Positions 23,735 to 36,600 of a stretch of DNA of 64,000 bases are shown here, one piece after another. The notes under the pieces are model-generated. The model was not told the DNA's origin, did not search any database, and saw nothing but the letters and a program-made list of their open reading frames with translations. Numbering within the stretch: position 1 is the stretch's first letter; every line of letters begins with the position of its first letter. The position numbers were made by a program, and so were the translations under genes. This DNA comes from Ligula intestinalis (taxonomy: Eukaryota; Platyhelminthes; Cestoda; Diphyllobothriidea; Diphyllobothriidae): positions 38,734,801 to 38,798,800 of the forward strand of contig JAYGXS010000003.1 in assembly GCA_036362985.1 (NCBI GenBank), given 5' to 3'.

Positions 23735-23838
23735 TTTGACGCCCTAAATTGTTACCCCCCCTCTCCGTCTGCGGTTAAAATNNNNNNNNNNTTTGACGCC
23801 CTAAATTGTTACCCCCCCTCTCCGTCTGCGGTTAAAAT
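23735..23838. other. Ten-N gap flanked by identical 47-base ends
   Basis: Bases 23735-23781 are repeated exactly at 23792-23838, with ten N between them. Both contig ends therefore carry the same 47 bases, the usual sign of a scaffolding join whose overlap was not merged. The true sequence probably has a single copy. A real tandem repeat is less likely but possible. Confidence 0.85.
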
Positions 23839-23839
23839 C

Positions 23840-26610
23840 TAATAATTGTGTGTCCGCATGTCGTCATAACGGTGGGAAGGGGAACTCACAGACGGACGGG
23901 CCGTGACTTCCACACTGGGGGCACCTGGCCAACGCTCCCACGAAGAGAATAACGCGCGTTCGAGGGGGTGTGAAGGGGTAGATACACACACTTATGGCCT
24001 AACCTGCCTCATAATTTCAGAAGGATGGCGCGAAAACCGCGACACCTGCTCCGCATCCTGCCCCTTCCCCCTCGGCTATGGCGCTTATTATTGAGATTGC
24101 GCATAAGTTAAAAAGAGCCGCGCATCGTGACAGCTGTCTATGCTACGGCGGCTTCCGATAAGTTTGCTTATGAAAGTTGAATGTTCTGCCACCATTAGGA
24201 ATGATACGGTACAGATCTTGAGCAAGTTGCGGAACGAGTAACTCAGACTGGAATGACCGCATCGGACCTTTTGTTGCCATCAGCTGATCACGCGCCAACC
24301 CTCGGCCGCGTGGCCCTGTGTTCCCAAAGTGGTCTCCTTTTTCATTGGAAGCATCAAAGCGAAACGATCTACAATATGTGATCTAACTCATGCAAAGCCG
24401 TAATAGGAATTCGGTTTGGTAGTTTAAAGCACATTTGGTCTTGTTATTTTGGGTGGATCTGAGGTACAGAAAAACGGCATACTCCATCTTTATATTGAAG
24501 GAAAACAGGCAGGATTTCGCCGGAATTGGAAGTTACCGAATATCTAAGAAACTTCGACTTTTATTCAATAAGACAGAGAAGAACCTTAAATTTCTGTACG
24601 TTGTGCTCCAAAAGAACGACAATCTAAGGAGGAAAATATGTAGATAGACCCCATCCGAAACCGGGAAATCTGATCTTAACTTAGTGAAAAGCAGGTGCAA
24701 GCAAGTGTAAGAAATCGCACTATTTTTAAGGAACCACGAAAAAATGCAGATTAAAAATTGTTTTTTTGCCAATTTTTAAAGTTCTTGTCACAAAACACAA
24801 TAATAAACGTGTGTGACCTTATTTGTTTTATCGCACCGAAGATTTGGGATGGTAAATAAAAATATATAACTTATCATGGAGGTAGACACCGACAATAATT
24901 CTGTAAAAGTTGAAGCATGCGGCTGTACCATGCAGTTTCCGCTTATGCGTCATTTGGATACAGAACGGACGAAAAAATCAACAGTCCCCGTAAAATCTTG
25001 ATATGCATTCGGTCACACTCTGGTGCATTTGAAATCTTAGAACAGCGTCTAAATGTAATCAAAGATAGAACATCGCGACCTAAAAAGTAGCTGTAGGCCG
25101 ATGCCAGAAATCTCGATAAATAAATCAGAAGAACTGAAGATTCTTTTAGTCTGCACAAAATGGCATTTCTAGGGGTTTACCGAAAAATTATAATCACAAT
25201 TGTTGGTCACAAATTCAGCAATTTTTCATATTTTCGGAAGTTAAGGCTTTTTTTAGAAAATTGGTATTTCTAAACAAATCATAACCACTTTCAATATTTA
25301 TTTTGAGTTTTATATTCGCTTAAGTTTATTCTTTATTATTTCCAAGTTTAAGCACACGCCTTGATGAAGGTTTGCCAGGGCTGATCAGTCTTTCATAAGT
25401 TTCGACATTTTGCATCAGATGGGTCCCATACTGTATCTTTAGCCCAAGTGCTCGCCACTTTTTAGATAGTGGCCAAAAATAGTAAGGTTTAGGATAGGGC
25501 ATCCCTGACTGAAAAACTGGATAAGATGATTCGTTTGTGCCTTGAAGCCTGTGCAGATGACGAGTGATCAGTAATGTAAATAAGTATCTGAAACGGAAGA
25601 TAATGTACTGCGTGGGTTTGCATACGTGTGGGAAAAGCGTCATTTAGTGGGCAGAGATATCCAACGTAATCAGGCGACACAATTTTCGGATATATGTTTT
25701 CCACCACCTCATTCTCTTTCCACCGAAGAAATCTGCAACAATTACGGTACACGCTTTCTGTCGATAGAAAGTGGCCTCTCCAGATCGATTCCGTCAGGTT
25801 CTACTCCTTAAATGATTTACCAGTAAAAGCCTAAACCGAATTTTTACAAACTTAAAAACATATTTTCTAGTTTGTTATCTTGTTTTATTAGTTTTATTTT
25901 GGTTTACTTAGTTACGCTATAGTCAACTACGGTGTTGCTTATAAGGAACCCTTATCCGCAACTGAAGCACGTCAGATAAATGAAAACTTGCGCGAAGAAA
26001 AATGATTAACAGACTATTATAGGGCTCACCACCAATACCAATAACCTCATAATTATGCAATACCTGACCGATGGTGACGGTAATTTATTTTTAATGTTTG
26101 TTTTATTAACTTGGTAGGAATACATACTGATGCCGCCTTTACTTGATTAATAATAATAATAAAAAACCTATTTGCATCCACTCAGTAGACCGATTCACAC
26201 CTTGTTTCACTTTATTTATCGCGAGATCGCCTCAGTAGCTTGATTTATACCTTTTGTCAATTCACATGTCGCACACGGGCGGCTTTCACCCATAAATCCT
26301 TCCTGATAGCTATTGCAGAAAAGAATTAGAGTAGGCGGGGTTGTCACCAATTTTCAATTTGCTGTCGCCTATGATTCAGTATCTTTAGAGTAATAAGCAA
26401 GGCCTTTGAAGACCCTACTGAAAACGGTATGCAAAAACAGTCAGGTTACAATGCATCAAATAAATATCTTACTATAAAATAGGGAGTAACATATACACAC
26501 GTACAAATTTTAAAGTCAAATTTAAGCATAGCCATCCTGAGGATCGTAGAAAAAATTGTCTAATATCTCATATTAATTTTATCTGTAAGTGTGAGCGAAG
26601 CGTTGATATG
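23840..26610. other. Unassigned intergenic DNA
   Basis: No gene supported; largely AT-rich. Minus-strand sequence near 25,350-25,430 carries CATCTGATGCAAAATGTCGA and then GAAACTTATG, faintly like a Penelope end, but the pairing is poor and it is not called. Opposing frames near 25,326-25,811 have no recognised domain. A short TAA microsatellite lies near 26,150. Confidence 0.4.
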
Positions 26611-26619
26611 TTCTAACAG

Positions 26620-27850
26620 GGCTTTACTGTGCATATGAGCGGTATCTGTTAAGTAAATATGCATCAAGACGGTGTTGAAATCCGTCTGCCGACTTCGCCA
26701 TTATAACATCCGCAGGCGGTCCATTCCAGGCACCGACGACCCGATGTGAAGATGAATGGCTGCGGGCCTCCAGATTCGATAATATTTCTCGGAGTTTGAG
26801 GGAATTCGCACGCAGGTTAGTAGATGTGGCAAATGCAGGGTACAGACGCCATTCCTCACGAGCCGTTATGACCGTATGAGATCGCTCTGGACCGGCCTGC
26901 ACCCAAGGGGAAACAAGTTAAGTGCCTCAAGTATGCATTCATAAGATAAGATCTTCAGACCCTTCACAACCTTTGCTGTCCTCCTTTGGACCTTTTCGAG
27001 CAGCTTATAATCTTTTTGCGACCAAGGGCGCTACGCTGGAACTCCATATTCTAAATGTAAACGAATATAGGTCACGCATATTTCCCCAAAATAATTCTTT
27101 ATCGATATCGACAGACGTTCATTTAATGGCAGAGCCCACTGGCCGCCCTATCGGCAGCCCAAGCACTATGAGAAGTGAGCTTCAGAGATCAAACAACTGC
27201 GATTCGTAGGTTCTTTTGTTCGCCAGCATTCGACAGGCACCTTTTATCATGTAAGTATAGATGGGCGCTCGCCTACTTCGTTTTGAGCCGTAGCGTGACA
27301 CACTTTTCGAAATAAACTTAATTAACCATTTAGCGGACTATTCACCTAGACAGCCAAGTCCTTATTGCAAAATTCGTTCATCATTACTGCTTTTGACCGG
27401 TTGATCTATCTTATGTCAACTGCGAACAGGACTCCATTGCTGTCGAGTCTATTCCTACAGTCATTGACGTAAATTGAAAACACTTTTGACCCAAGAATGG
27501 GGCCCAGAGTTCCACCACTGACACTGAAGTAGAGTTAGTGTTGCCAACACACAGGGACTGCAATCGGCTTATCAGGAAACATCCAATTTAGTACATTTCT
27601 TCTTATTCCGGAGTTGCCAAACTTGTAGGGTAGTCGTTGGTGTGGGACACCATCAAGAGCTTTTTGAAGTCGACATAGACGATGTCACCAACTGTCCAAT
27701 CAGAGAGAGACCGAGTTTCGGAGCAGGAATATCTATTTATGGAATAGTTGTGTCAGATGGCCTAAAAATTAAGTTACGGACCTAAGCCCTGTCCGACATT
27801 GCTAGAATTATTTAGTCGCAAAGAGATGACCTCCATTGACCACTCACGAG
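26620..27850 (-). mobile_element. CR1-like LINE remnant, minus strand
   Basis: The minus strand holds scattered pieces of a CR1/Jockey-type reverse transcriptase. Near 27,680 are VYVDFKK-type palm residues (motif A). A GTLGPILGS-like motif B region lies near 27,500. LEYGVPA and a KLLEKVQRRTAKVVKGLK block lie near 26,950-27,060. The C-terminal end at 26,624-26,902 reads RANSLKLRE, then VVGAWNGPPADVIMAKSADG. Frames change repeatedly and stops interrupt the pieces, so this is an old dead copy. The 5' half (endonuclease) is not visible. Confidence 0.8.
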
Positions 27851-27859
27851 TCTCTATGA

Positions 27860-30080
27860 CGTAGTTTGTCTGACAAGAGTTTCACCAGACCAAGCAGAGG
27901 ATGTTCCATGCTTCGTATCATGACAGAGGATCTTCGAGTCTTAATAATTCGTGTCGGACTACTGCTTCATCTCTGTGGGATAGCATCTCCCCGTTGTCGT
28001 AGAAGATGGATAACAACCTTGGAAAAATTACTAAATTGTAGTAATGAAAAGAAGAGGTTCATTTTTTTTGTTGCTTGCATCTATTTAGTGCTGAGTTATT
28101 TAGTGAGTTGAACTGGTGGTTTTATAATCTCTAAGGAAGAACTATGTGCATTTGATTTACGTCCCCGTCTACCGTTCTCTTCAGGGTTCAACGACAACGA
28201 TGAATAGGCAAGGCTATCATGAAGATGACATCCGAGAAGCTTGACTTACGATTTGGGGTACGTGGCCGATTGGAATAAATAATGTATTGTCGAAGTTTTG
28301 AGTTGAAAACTTCTGTTTCTCATAATAATAATAATAACAATAGCGAACTCAGGACACCATGTGGTTATAGCCTTTGAAACCCCGTGCATTGCAGTTTTAA
28401 ATACAAGTTTCGATCTTGAAACTAGAGGGCGGCAATCAAGCAGAACCTTTCTAGATGTACTTGTACACTACCCCACCAACCGTTGTGAAGGTATTAAAAT
28501 AGAAGTAGAGGAGCTATAGCAAATTGCCTAACTCCATCCGCATTTATTGCCAATCGACTGAAAATACAGAAAATCGAAGTGTTCACCACTAGTTCAAAAA
28601 CAATTTGAACCTCATCGTAATCGAAAACGTGACATAACTACAACGCAATGTGATTAAGGAAATTTTACTTAATGTGCACGCATACGCTAATGCAATATCT
28701 TATTCTTGTGAAGCTCCAATCGGCGCAATCAAGCAAAGATCTGGGGGCCTTAGTTCAAGCGTATCTCAGACAATGTATACAAAGAAGAAAAAAACAGAAA
28801 TTCTCGTAAAACCATATTGAAATATTTACTCGAACTTTTAGCGGTTTGGTAACGACCGTACTTTAAACTGCACATTATACGGAAGAATTTATCTCCCAAA
28901 AACTCACAAAAGGACTATTTTTAAACGTAGTTCTAATTGTACTGCTTTATTCACATGAACAGGCCTTCTGTACACTTGGTAAACCTGCTTTTTCACTTTT
29001 TTAAAAAGTTGGCATTTCTAAACAAAGTAATATTTATTTTGGGAACGGTAATATGCCTTCTTTTTAAGAGTAATTGTTCCTTTGCTGGTGTAAGACTTTG
29101 TGAGACACGGTGTGAATCAGTTGAGCGCAACAGGAATTTTCAATGATAAATTCACGAGATTTCATAAGATAGGCAAGTAACTGGACATAGGATTAGCATG
29201 GTTAAACAACCTCCTTGCGCCATCCACGAGTTCGTTTATTTTTTCATCTGCATTGTTCGGCGGGGTCTGAGTGCTACGTGAGACGATACAACCTAAAACA
29301 TAAACAGCGTCCTCATTGGTTTGAGCCTCTCCAAGGAATATGCAACCAAGCTAGCAGATATTGGAAAGTTGTACCTTCAAGGAGAGCCATAATAATAAAC
29401 ACATGGATTGTGAAATCAACATTTCTTCTTTCTCATTTAAAAATTATTGGTACAAATTTAACCTTTTTGGAGACGGTCGCTCACACTTTTGCTGTCCTAC
29501 TAGCCTTAAGGCACTTTTTAGACGTAAGCTCATTCTATGTTTCCTATATTTTGGATGTTTTGGTTTAGACTTACACCTCTCGCTTATCGTCATAATTTGG
29601 AACTCCCCTCTTCATAATTAAATCATTCAGTTCTCCTACGCCCAAACAATTTATTTCCTTTGACCAATTATAAAGCGGATAATCAAGAAAGTTTTCAAAA
29701 ATGGTTTCAGAAATTGCCCGAAAGTTAAATGCAAGACTTGCTGATTGTTTTTAAATAAGCATGGTGTGCCCTGTCTAGTTTCCGAGACTACGTTTACCTA
29801 AACATAAAATGCTACCGAAACACTTAAAGTAGCAAGTGAAAAAAGCGTTCAAATAAAGTAAGCGGCCTTCGAATGCTTGACGCTCTCCTAATCATGCACG
29901 CCTATATAAGCAAGCTTCAAGCAAACGTCGGATGAACCCGCCGACTTTCTCCTCAAACGACAGTGCGGTTCCAAGAAATGCACAAATTATATGATCAGGT
30001 GCGAGTAGCATAAATCCTTAGAACCGTACAGATACAATGGTCTGTTTGCCCGTCAACGAAGTAGAATTGAAACCAAAGAT
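27860..30080. other. Unassigned intergenic DNA
   Basis: No gene could be supported. A short ATA microsatellite is at about 28,321-28,338. The overlapping frames at 29,215-29,568 and 29,361-29,621 have no domain. Confidence 0.45.
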
Positions 30081-30084
30081 TAGT

Positions 30085-30235
30085 GCATAGGTGGCTCAGT
30101 GGATAGGACGTTCGTCTCTAGCTCACTGGTCGCGGGTTCGAAACTCGAGTGTAGCGGCAGTTTCTGTGGCTATACTGGAGTCGAGTAACTGCGACTGACG
30201 ATGGCTTATGAGCCAGAAATACGCGTATCTCACAG
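30085..30235 (+). repeat. tRNA-derived SINE copy
   Basis: GCATAGGTGGCTCAGTGGAT begins a tRNA-like head with box A at 30092-30107 and box B GGGTTCGAAACTC at 30134-30146. The body GCGACTGACGATGGCTTATG continues into AGCCAGAAATACGCG, matching the family at 16,508 and 42,238. Both promoter boxes are close to consensus, making this a well-preserved copy. Confidence 0.78.
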
Positions 30236-30409
30236 ACCTAAAGTTTGCCGGTAATACATTTGAAACCAAAGATTTTTCTTTGCACGACCAGAATTTAACC
30301 GGTGGTGGTTTTTCTGTAGCTGAAGGGCTACAGATATTAAATTTTTTCAAACAATGTTTAAGACCGCACGAGATGGTGTTTGATAAGCTAAACAATCCCC
30401 TTTAACTCT

Positions 30410-31370
30410 ACTGATTTTTCGCCCGTTGACTGACAACTACCTCAGTGTTTAGAATAAAGAGCTAACATGTTCTGATAACAAGTATAGGGAAATAAAGGAA
30501 ACCAGTCCCCACTTATTTATTCTGTTCACCGTCGAGGCCTCCTTCACTTCCTACAAAGCCAACTAGACGGTAAAGTATAGACCTACGTGCCTTATTTGGA
30601 AAAGTATCGAATGCTCTTAAGACACACGCAAAATGACCGCTGATCCAGTAAACAGTCTTACACAAAAGTACGCATTCCTATGATAATGCCGTCTAGAAAA
30701 CAAGAGGCGTCGCGACCTTACATTTGAGGTACTTGTTGGTGCGTTCAGCATTGGTAGGGCACGGCGTATGAATCCCATAATCCACCCCCATAACGCAGAT
30801 GTCTTCGCGCTAAATTTCAGGGAGATAAGTGCCAGTGTTAGGACCGGGGAAAGGTATCCTTTCTGGACTTTAGCTCAAGGCCGGCCTCATCAGGGACGAT
30901 CGTATCGCAATGTCATACCGTAGCCTCCTATAACACAGTAATTTCCGTAACCCATAAGTTTTACCTTGCAAAACTTACTTGCCCTGAATAGTTGTAAGCG
31001 AATCGGTGTTGCGTGCCCACTCGCATTATCGGGTCCGGAATTTCAATCATAATAAGAAGATTTTCACAGAAGAGCTCAGTTACTTCTGACGAAGATACTT
31101 AAACCGGAAATCATCCATCGCATGTCGACTTTGATGCACTTATTAGTTTAACTTTTATGGCGGCAACGCATCAGCTTTCTTTATTTTGTCCTTAATCAAA
31201 TCCGGCAAGGAATTTTGAGGATAAGAGCTAGCTTTTTTGACCAAAGCATGCATATTGCTTAAGGTACTTAAAATATACTGTGGGGTGCCTTATACTCTGC
31301 TAATATAACGAAAACAGGCACAATTGCTGATAAGAACTAGAAACTGAAAGTAACCGCACAAGCACCAAAA
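30410..31370. other. Unassigned intergenic DNA
   Basis: No gene, RNA or recognised repeat. The sequence is mildly AT-rich with no open frame of note. Confidence 0.4.
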
Positions 31371-31378
31371 ATATACTA

Positions 31379-31921
31379 CAGGGTACCCCACTAAAATCCC
31401 CTAAATTTATGATAATGTTTATACTGTAATAAAAATAAAAATTATTGATTACAATTATAACTAACAACTTTATTGTGTAATTAACAAACTGTTAACTTAT
31501 AACAAGTTACAGATACCGCTCAAAATACTGTCCATTAACTGCAGAACAGCGACGTTAGCGATCCATCCAGCTCTGAGCTGCTCGAAGAATGACATCAAGA
31601 ATAGGACGATGACCTCGCGCTGGAAATTGCTTAGCTGTGGCATGGGTCTACACGTCTTTCCAGAATATTCCTGGCATATGGTGCGCAGGTGGGCATTTTA
31701 GAACTTTCTCCTCTGCGACCACCACCCACGTTGTGTGGGTGCTCCTCACCACTGAGCGGAACATGGCGTGGGCGACATGAATGCGGGTGCGAACCAACGG
31801 GGGCGGCTTCACTTCGGGTGTGGCCCAGGTGGTCTGTTTTCTCCGCCATCGATCGTGACGGCATGGGCGGTCCGGCCGCCGTAACAATCACAAACTTAGG
31901 GGTTTTTTGTGGGGCACCCTG
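31379..31921 (-). mobile_element. Mariner-type element with terminal inverted repeats, internally deleted
   Basis: The 543-bp element starts CAGGGTACCCCACTAAAATC and, read from the other end, CAGGGTGCCCCACAAAAAAC. The inverted ends match for about 37 bases with a few differences. Each end is flanked by TA (31377-31378 and 31922-31923), the target duplication of Tc1/mariner transposons. The minus-strand interior has frame-broken traces that could be a transposase C-terminus, ending NGQYFERYL, which resembles the terminal GGHFE motif of mariner transposases. The catalytic DDE/D region is absent, so it can only have moved with help from a related transposase. Confidence 0.75.
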
Positions 31922-31929
31922 TAGACTGA

Positions 31930-33542
31930 TGCACCCACCAGATAAGGAATGGGACGAGTCCAGGACAGTTGCGGGAACCGATCCTAAAAAGATTTTGGCG
32001 GAAACTCTAGGTACTGGCCTTCAATGGCAGCCACCGAACAGAACAAGCCTAAGTCTGTGCCATATCAAGGACAGTCGGGCATTCTAGTTCCTGTTCGATC
32101 ACTGAGTGGTTTGCCATTTATATGTCCCTTTAGTGGCTTGTATTCGCATAATCGTCTGTTAAAAGTTCACTGTTGTCTCTGCGGATCATAAAATACATGC
32201 ATTGCAGTTTTGATAACCCGTTCGACTTAGAGAAGCTAGGTCTATGAAGGCCAACACACTGTCCAAAGCAAACAAAACGCACTCTGTGATCGACAATTGG
32301 ATTTGTCGACGCCCCATACATTTAATAAGGATGAGATTAATTATCCAGACAGAAAACAGCAGGTAGTCCGGGTTAGAAATTCACAATGACAGTGGTCAAG
32401 TATACCGAGATAACGGGATAACTTGCGAGCAAACTTTCCATACCGCCGAATGCAGCTTTGTGTACTGCCCACTCCCAAATAAAGGACCAGAGCCTTTGCA
32501 AAATGTGTATATAAGCGACTGGACGCAACCACTGCCGCACGTGTATGTGAAGACCGCCATACAGACCGAACCTGTGTTAGTTGTAGCGACGAGACAGTGA
32601 GAGCGCCCAGCTGAGTCATCCAGACAAACCACCACTTTGTGGCGATACGCCTGAACATCGAAGTGTCCTGCCAGTTAGCTAAGCTGCGCATTTTCTGTCA
32701 CATCTGCAGTCAAATGTCAGCGGTCATGGACCATGCAATCTGAGAATGACCGTATAAATGAAGACTATTCAAAACCTAATTGGTAGCCCATCAGCGAGGA
32801 CTAAAACGGTAGTTGTTGAAATTCGACATGAATGTGAGACACACACCGATTCGACCCACAATGGCAGAGGTAGCCTATCACCCAAAACGGATTCATCTAC
32901 AATTCGGCAACACAGGAACCCTGAAATGGTGTGAACATAGACTTCCAGCTTCAAATACAAGACTTACAGGGAATGATTTCCTGCCATGCAACTACCGCTT
33001 GGAGAGCAACGTTCGAGTCGCGTTTTGCTATGGCCTGTGACTGCAACTGGCTTGCTAAGGGTGGACCAGTTATTAAACAATAAAACAGACAGGGGCACTG
33101 CCCTACCCCAACATCGGTAAGTGTATGACCTAGATCGTGACCACGCTCCCTCTCTAATAAGGTCCTATTTAGGTAATACAATATGTGCAGAGAGTCATTT
33201 AACACTGCCTGACAGTTTAGAACCCACTATGACAGGTGAAGATGATTATTCAGAAACTAGCAAAACATTTCAGTTCAACCCACTCGCCTGTTTAGAATCT
33301 CGAAAAGCGGTTAGACAGCGAGCGTCTGCGATCGAAAAAAAGAAAACAACTGAGTCGAACACAAAAAAGCTATAGTTGGCGCAAACATGCTTCGGCCACT
33401 GCTGCAAAACAAAAATGTGACCTACACACATATCTAGAAGCAGTTTAAGACAAAAATTGGCGGAACCATGGCAAAATCGAACTAATTAGAGAAGCACAAC
33501 GTTTAAGAAGCGGTACAGAGAATGGCGGAAGCGTAAACCTGC
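31930..33542. other. Unassigned DNA downstream of the esterase D gene
   Basis: This should include the 3' untranslated region of the esterase D gene next to 33,543, but no AATAAA could be found in the proper strand close to the stop codon. The frames at 32,341-32,691 and 32,396-32,635 on the minus strand overlap and have no domain. Confidence 0.4.
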
Positions 33543-33623
33543 TCAGGCCGACAGGTTTTTCGCATGAAAATTGAGGTGGTCCTCTATGAAGGTGGATATG
33601 AAGAAGTAGGAATGATCGTAGCC
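33543..33623 (-). CDS. ESD: ESD exon 8 with stop codon
   Basis: Acceptor CAG precedes GGCTACGATC. The exon encodes [19 protein letters not shown] and HAKNLSA, then TGA at 33545-33543. His260 of the triad is in GYDHS. Intron 7 before it is 1,312 bases. Confidence 0.96.
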   Translation of the reverse strand, partial: GYDHSYFFISTFIEDHLNFHAKNLSA

Positions 33624-36600
33624 CTGTCAAAGAAAAGAAAAAAAGAAGCGAGCCTGCGTGTTAAGCGCGAGCGAAACCCAGAACACTGCGATGATGTAAA
33701 TTTAGGACGCCTAATGTGCCAATTCTACATTTACGGACAAAGGTGCGTGAACGACGCAAACACATGCGCACATGAGTAAACAAACTGGATTTATCGATCG
33801 CGATGCTTTGCCTAAACCTAAAACTGTAGCAACAACGCAAAAACACCGCCGTTGTTAGCGTAAGTGCATTGGTCTAGTCAGCCTACATAATTTGGTGCGA
33901 TTGCACTGCGGTCGCTATGCACAGAATAAAGCTTCCTTCTACCGACAGACGAGACATGTGCGTGGTGCACCCATTCTTCCGGCTGTCAAATACCAGAGAG
34001 AGAGACACAGGAGAAGTAAATAATTACGCGTCTGCCAAATAGTTTATAGGAAAGCCAATAAGAATTAATAAAAACACAGAACATGAGGTTATACAGTTTT
34101 TGTCAAACCTGCTAGACCGTAATACCAGCGAACAGAGGGGGCAGAACAACAGAGACGGAGAGCCTACAGGAAAGTTGTCGGGTTCATGCCTGAGCTCATC
34201 AGTCGAGCATACCTCTGAACACCCGAGTGTGTAAACAAAACCCACGTAGATTGCTAATTTATGAATGCTGATGAATCTGTCAACAGAATGTCTGGGCCAC
34301 GGTTCCGTTCCGGCCTCGGCAGTAGGAATAATTTGTCAGAAGAGAAGATTTGTCTGATTATACATTACCTGCCTGGCTTAAGTACCCAATGTACCTTCAA
34401 CGAAGACTGATCAACCGTGAAACCATGAGGGAGGTGTGTCTCGCTAGTGCTAATGACTCGTATACTATAACTTGTATGAGTACCATTTGTGCATGCGTTG
34501 TGTTTTCGATCATGGAAGTTGGTCAGACACTGAGTACATAAACAAGTACGAGATTGTAGCCGTTTCTCTTGTGCAATAACTTGTTTCTGAACCGACATGG
34601 CACTTACCAGAACAATTAGTTCAGTTTCTTTACCTGCTTCGCCCTGAAGCACGAATGCACTCGTTGCACTATGCTCGAGACCAGGCTCAACCTTCTAGTC
34701 TCTCCTCGTAAGTTGAACCATACAAGTGTACATCCTTTTGCTTCTAAACATCTTTGTACTCTATTTGAATGGTGATTCCACCATAAAAAGCGCTCTGACT
34801 GATCGAAAATCGGAGGGTTGAAGAGCACACATTAAGAAGCACACAAGCAAATTGAAGACTGACAAAAAGACTAGGTTCAGGGAGTAAGAGAGGCAGAAGG
34901 GCGAAATTAAAAGTAAAGTGGAGACACCAATTTACCTTTTGATACCGTAGCGTCAGACCCTGCCCGGCTGCTGCGCAAGCCTTCTCCAGGTCACTTGGCA
35001 TTAACTGCTTTTCTAACCACTCATCCGAATCTCCTTGGTCAATCAAAGGAGCACGAGCGAAACGTTTCTTGTGCTTGGTGATCAGCTCGACAGCATCGTA
35101 CATGGACCAGTCGGTTCCAGCTCCCAAGTAACCTAAAACACAACAATAAATAGACCTTAAACTGGCAGGCGTCGCTGGAACAAAAAAAGACAAGACAGGG
35201 GACGCTAGAAGATGCCACCGACCAAAATATGCAATAATCCGAGTGAAGGGTTAATGTTTTGGCTATATGAGAATGGGGAGTCGGGTGAGCAGGAGATGGT
35301 ATCTGAAAACAGCAAAGGACACGTCGACCCATCTGTCAACACGGAGATGCAGGCCTCTGTGGCAATGCCACTGAGCTGCGCGGACCAGACACGTGTGGAA
35401 CACATAAAGAGACTATTTAGCCTTGTCAGCTTATGCGCTCCATCCCGCCATCTAACTTTTGACTGTTTTAACACCGGACCTAAGTGGATCAATGAGGAGA
35501 GTACGATAGATGCTTCAAAACTTTACTGATACTATGAACTAATTCACAAGCAAGTCAGCATCCCACCGTCCACCAGGATGTAAGGCGCACCATGGAAATT
35601 GTCGGTAGCCACGGACGAACTTTCATCTGACAGAAATAATCTTAAGACAGAGGAAGCGATCATACTACGCCCTCCATTCATGGTATCGGTTACAGAGCAG
35701 AAATTTCAATTTAACTGAACAAAACACCTAAATGGACATAAAAGAAAGGTATTATGGTAAATTAATTTATGATATAACAAACGCAAACAACCAAATACAC
35801 AAGAATCGTTCGTCTACTGTGTCGATTGATGACCACCGTTGCTTAATTTTGGTGTGAAGCGAATTATTGTGAATGCCACTGTTTATTTTAATTTCGTTCT
35901 TCATGATGTTCCGGTGGTTAGACTGGACCGTGGCGACAGGTAATAAGATTAGAAGAAGAGGCTGATTAGACAATTTGTCTGATCTACAAGGTGGCGCCGG
36001 GTCCACTCATCAATCGGGTTTAACATCACCAAAATCGGCACATCCGTTACAATGCACTAGCTCCGATATCAAATCCGAGATACAACGTTTTCCATCCTGA
36101 TCACTGTTATATACAGTGCAAAAAGTCGGTATCGCATACTGCCTCTGATGATGAGTTCGAGCATGAATCTGAAAAGTCCGGCTACTGAAGTTATTGTTCC
36201 AGCGAGTGCATTCACTGCTTCTCAAAGCCCGGCTAATTGTCAGCCGATACACCGGGTGCCCAATTATTCCGTCAAGGCTATTCTACAAGCCAGTTTGATC
36301 ATCATTACCGACGACATCCACCGTGTGTCGCAAGTCGGGGAGAGCGCAGAAACGGTCACTTTGTTTATAATGACGATAGACTTGCGCAGAATCTACCACA
36401 CTCTCCTCCCTCACCTACCCGCAACCGCTGCTAAGACAGAGTCAAGAAGACCGGAGGCGGGATCGGACGTAAGTGTGAATTGAGCCTGTGCCCAGGCATA
36501 TTACTACCCCCCCCTCCCCCCACCCATGTGTGACATTTACTATGGGTATGCATACAGGGTAAAACCTGCTGCGTCTCAATCTGGCCCCCTTGTTGGTCTA

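Noticed and set aside
25350..25440. Minus-strand CTGATGC...CGAAAC as a Penelope end
   Set aside because: The helices II and III do not pair well and no GAAACGTC is present.
31689..32087. A 132-codon plus-strand frame as a gene
   Set aside because: It lies across the right end of the mariner-type element on the strand opposite its transposase remnant, and runs through the terminal inverted repeat.
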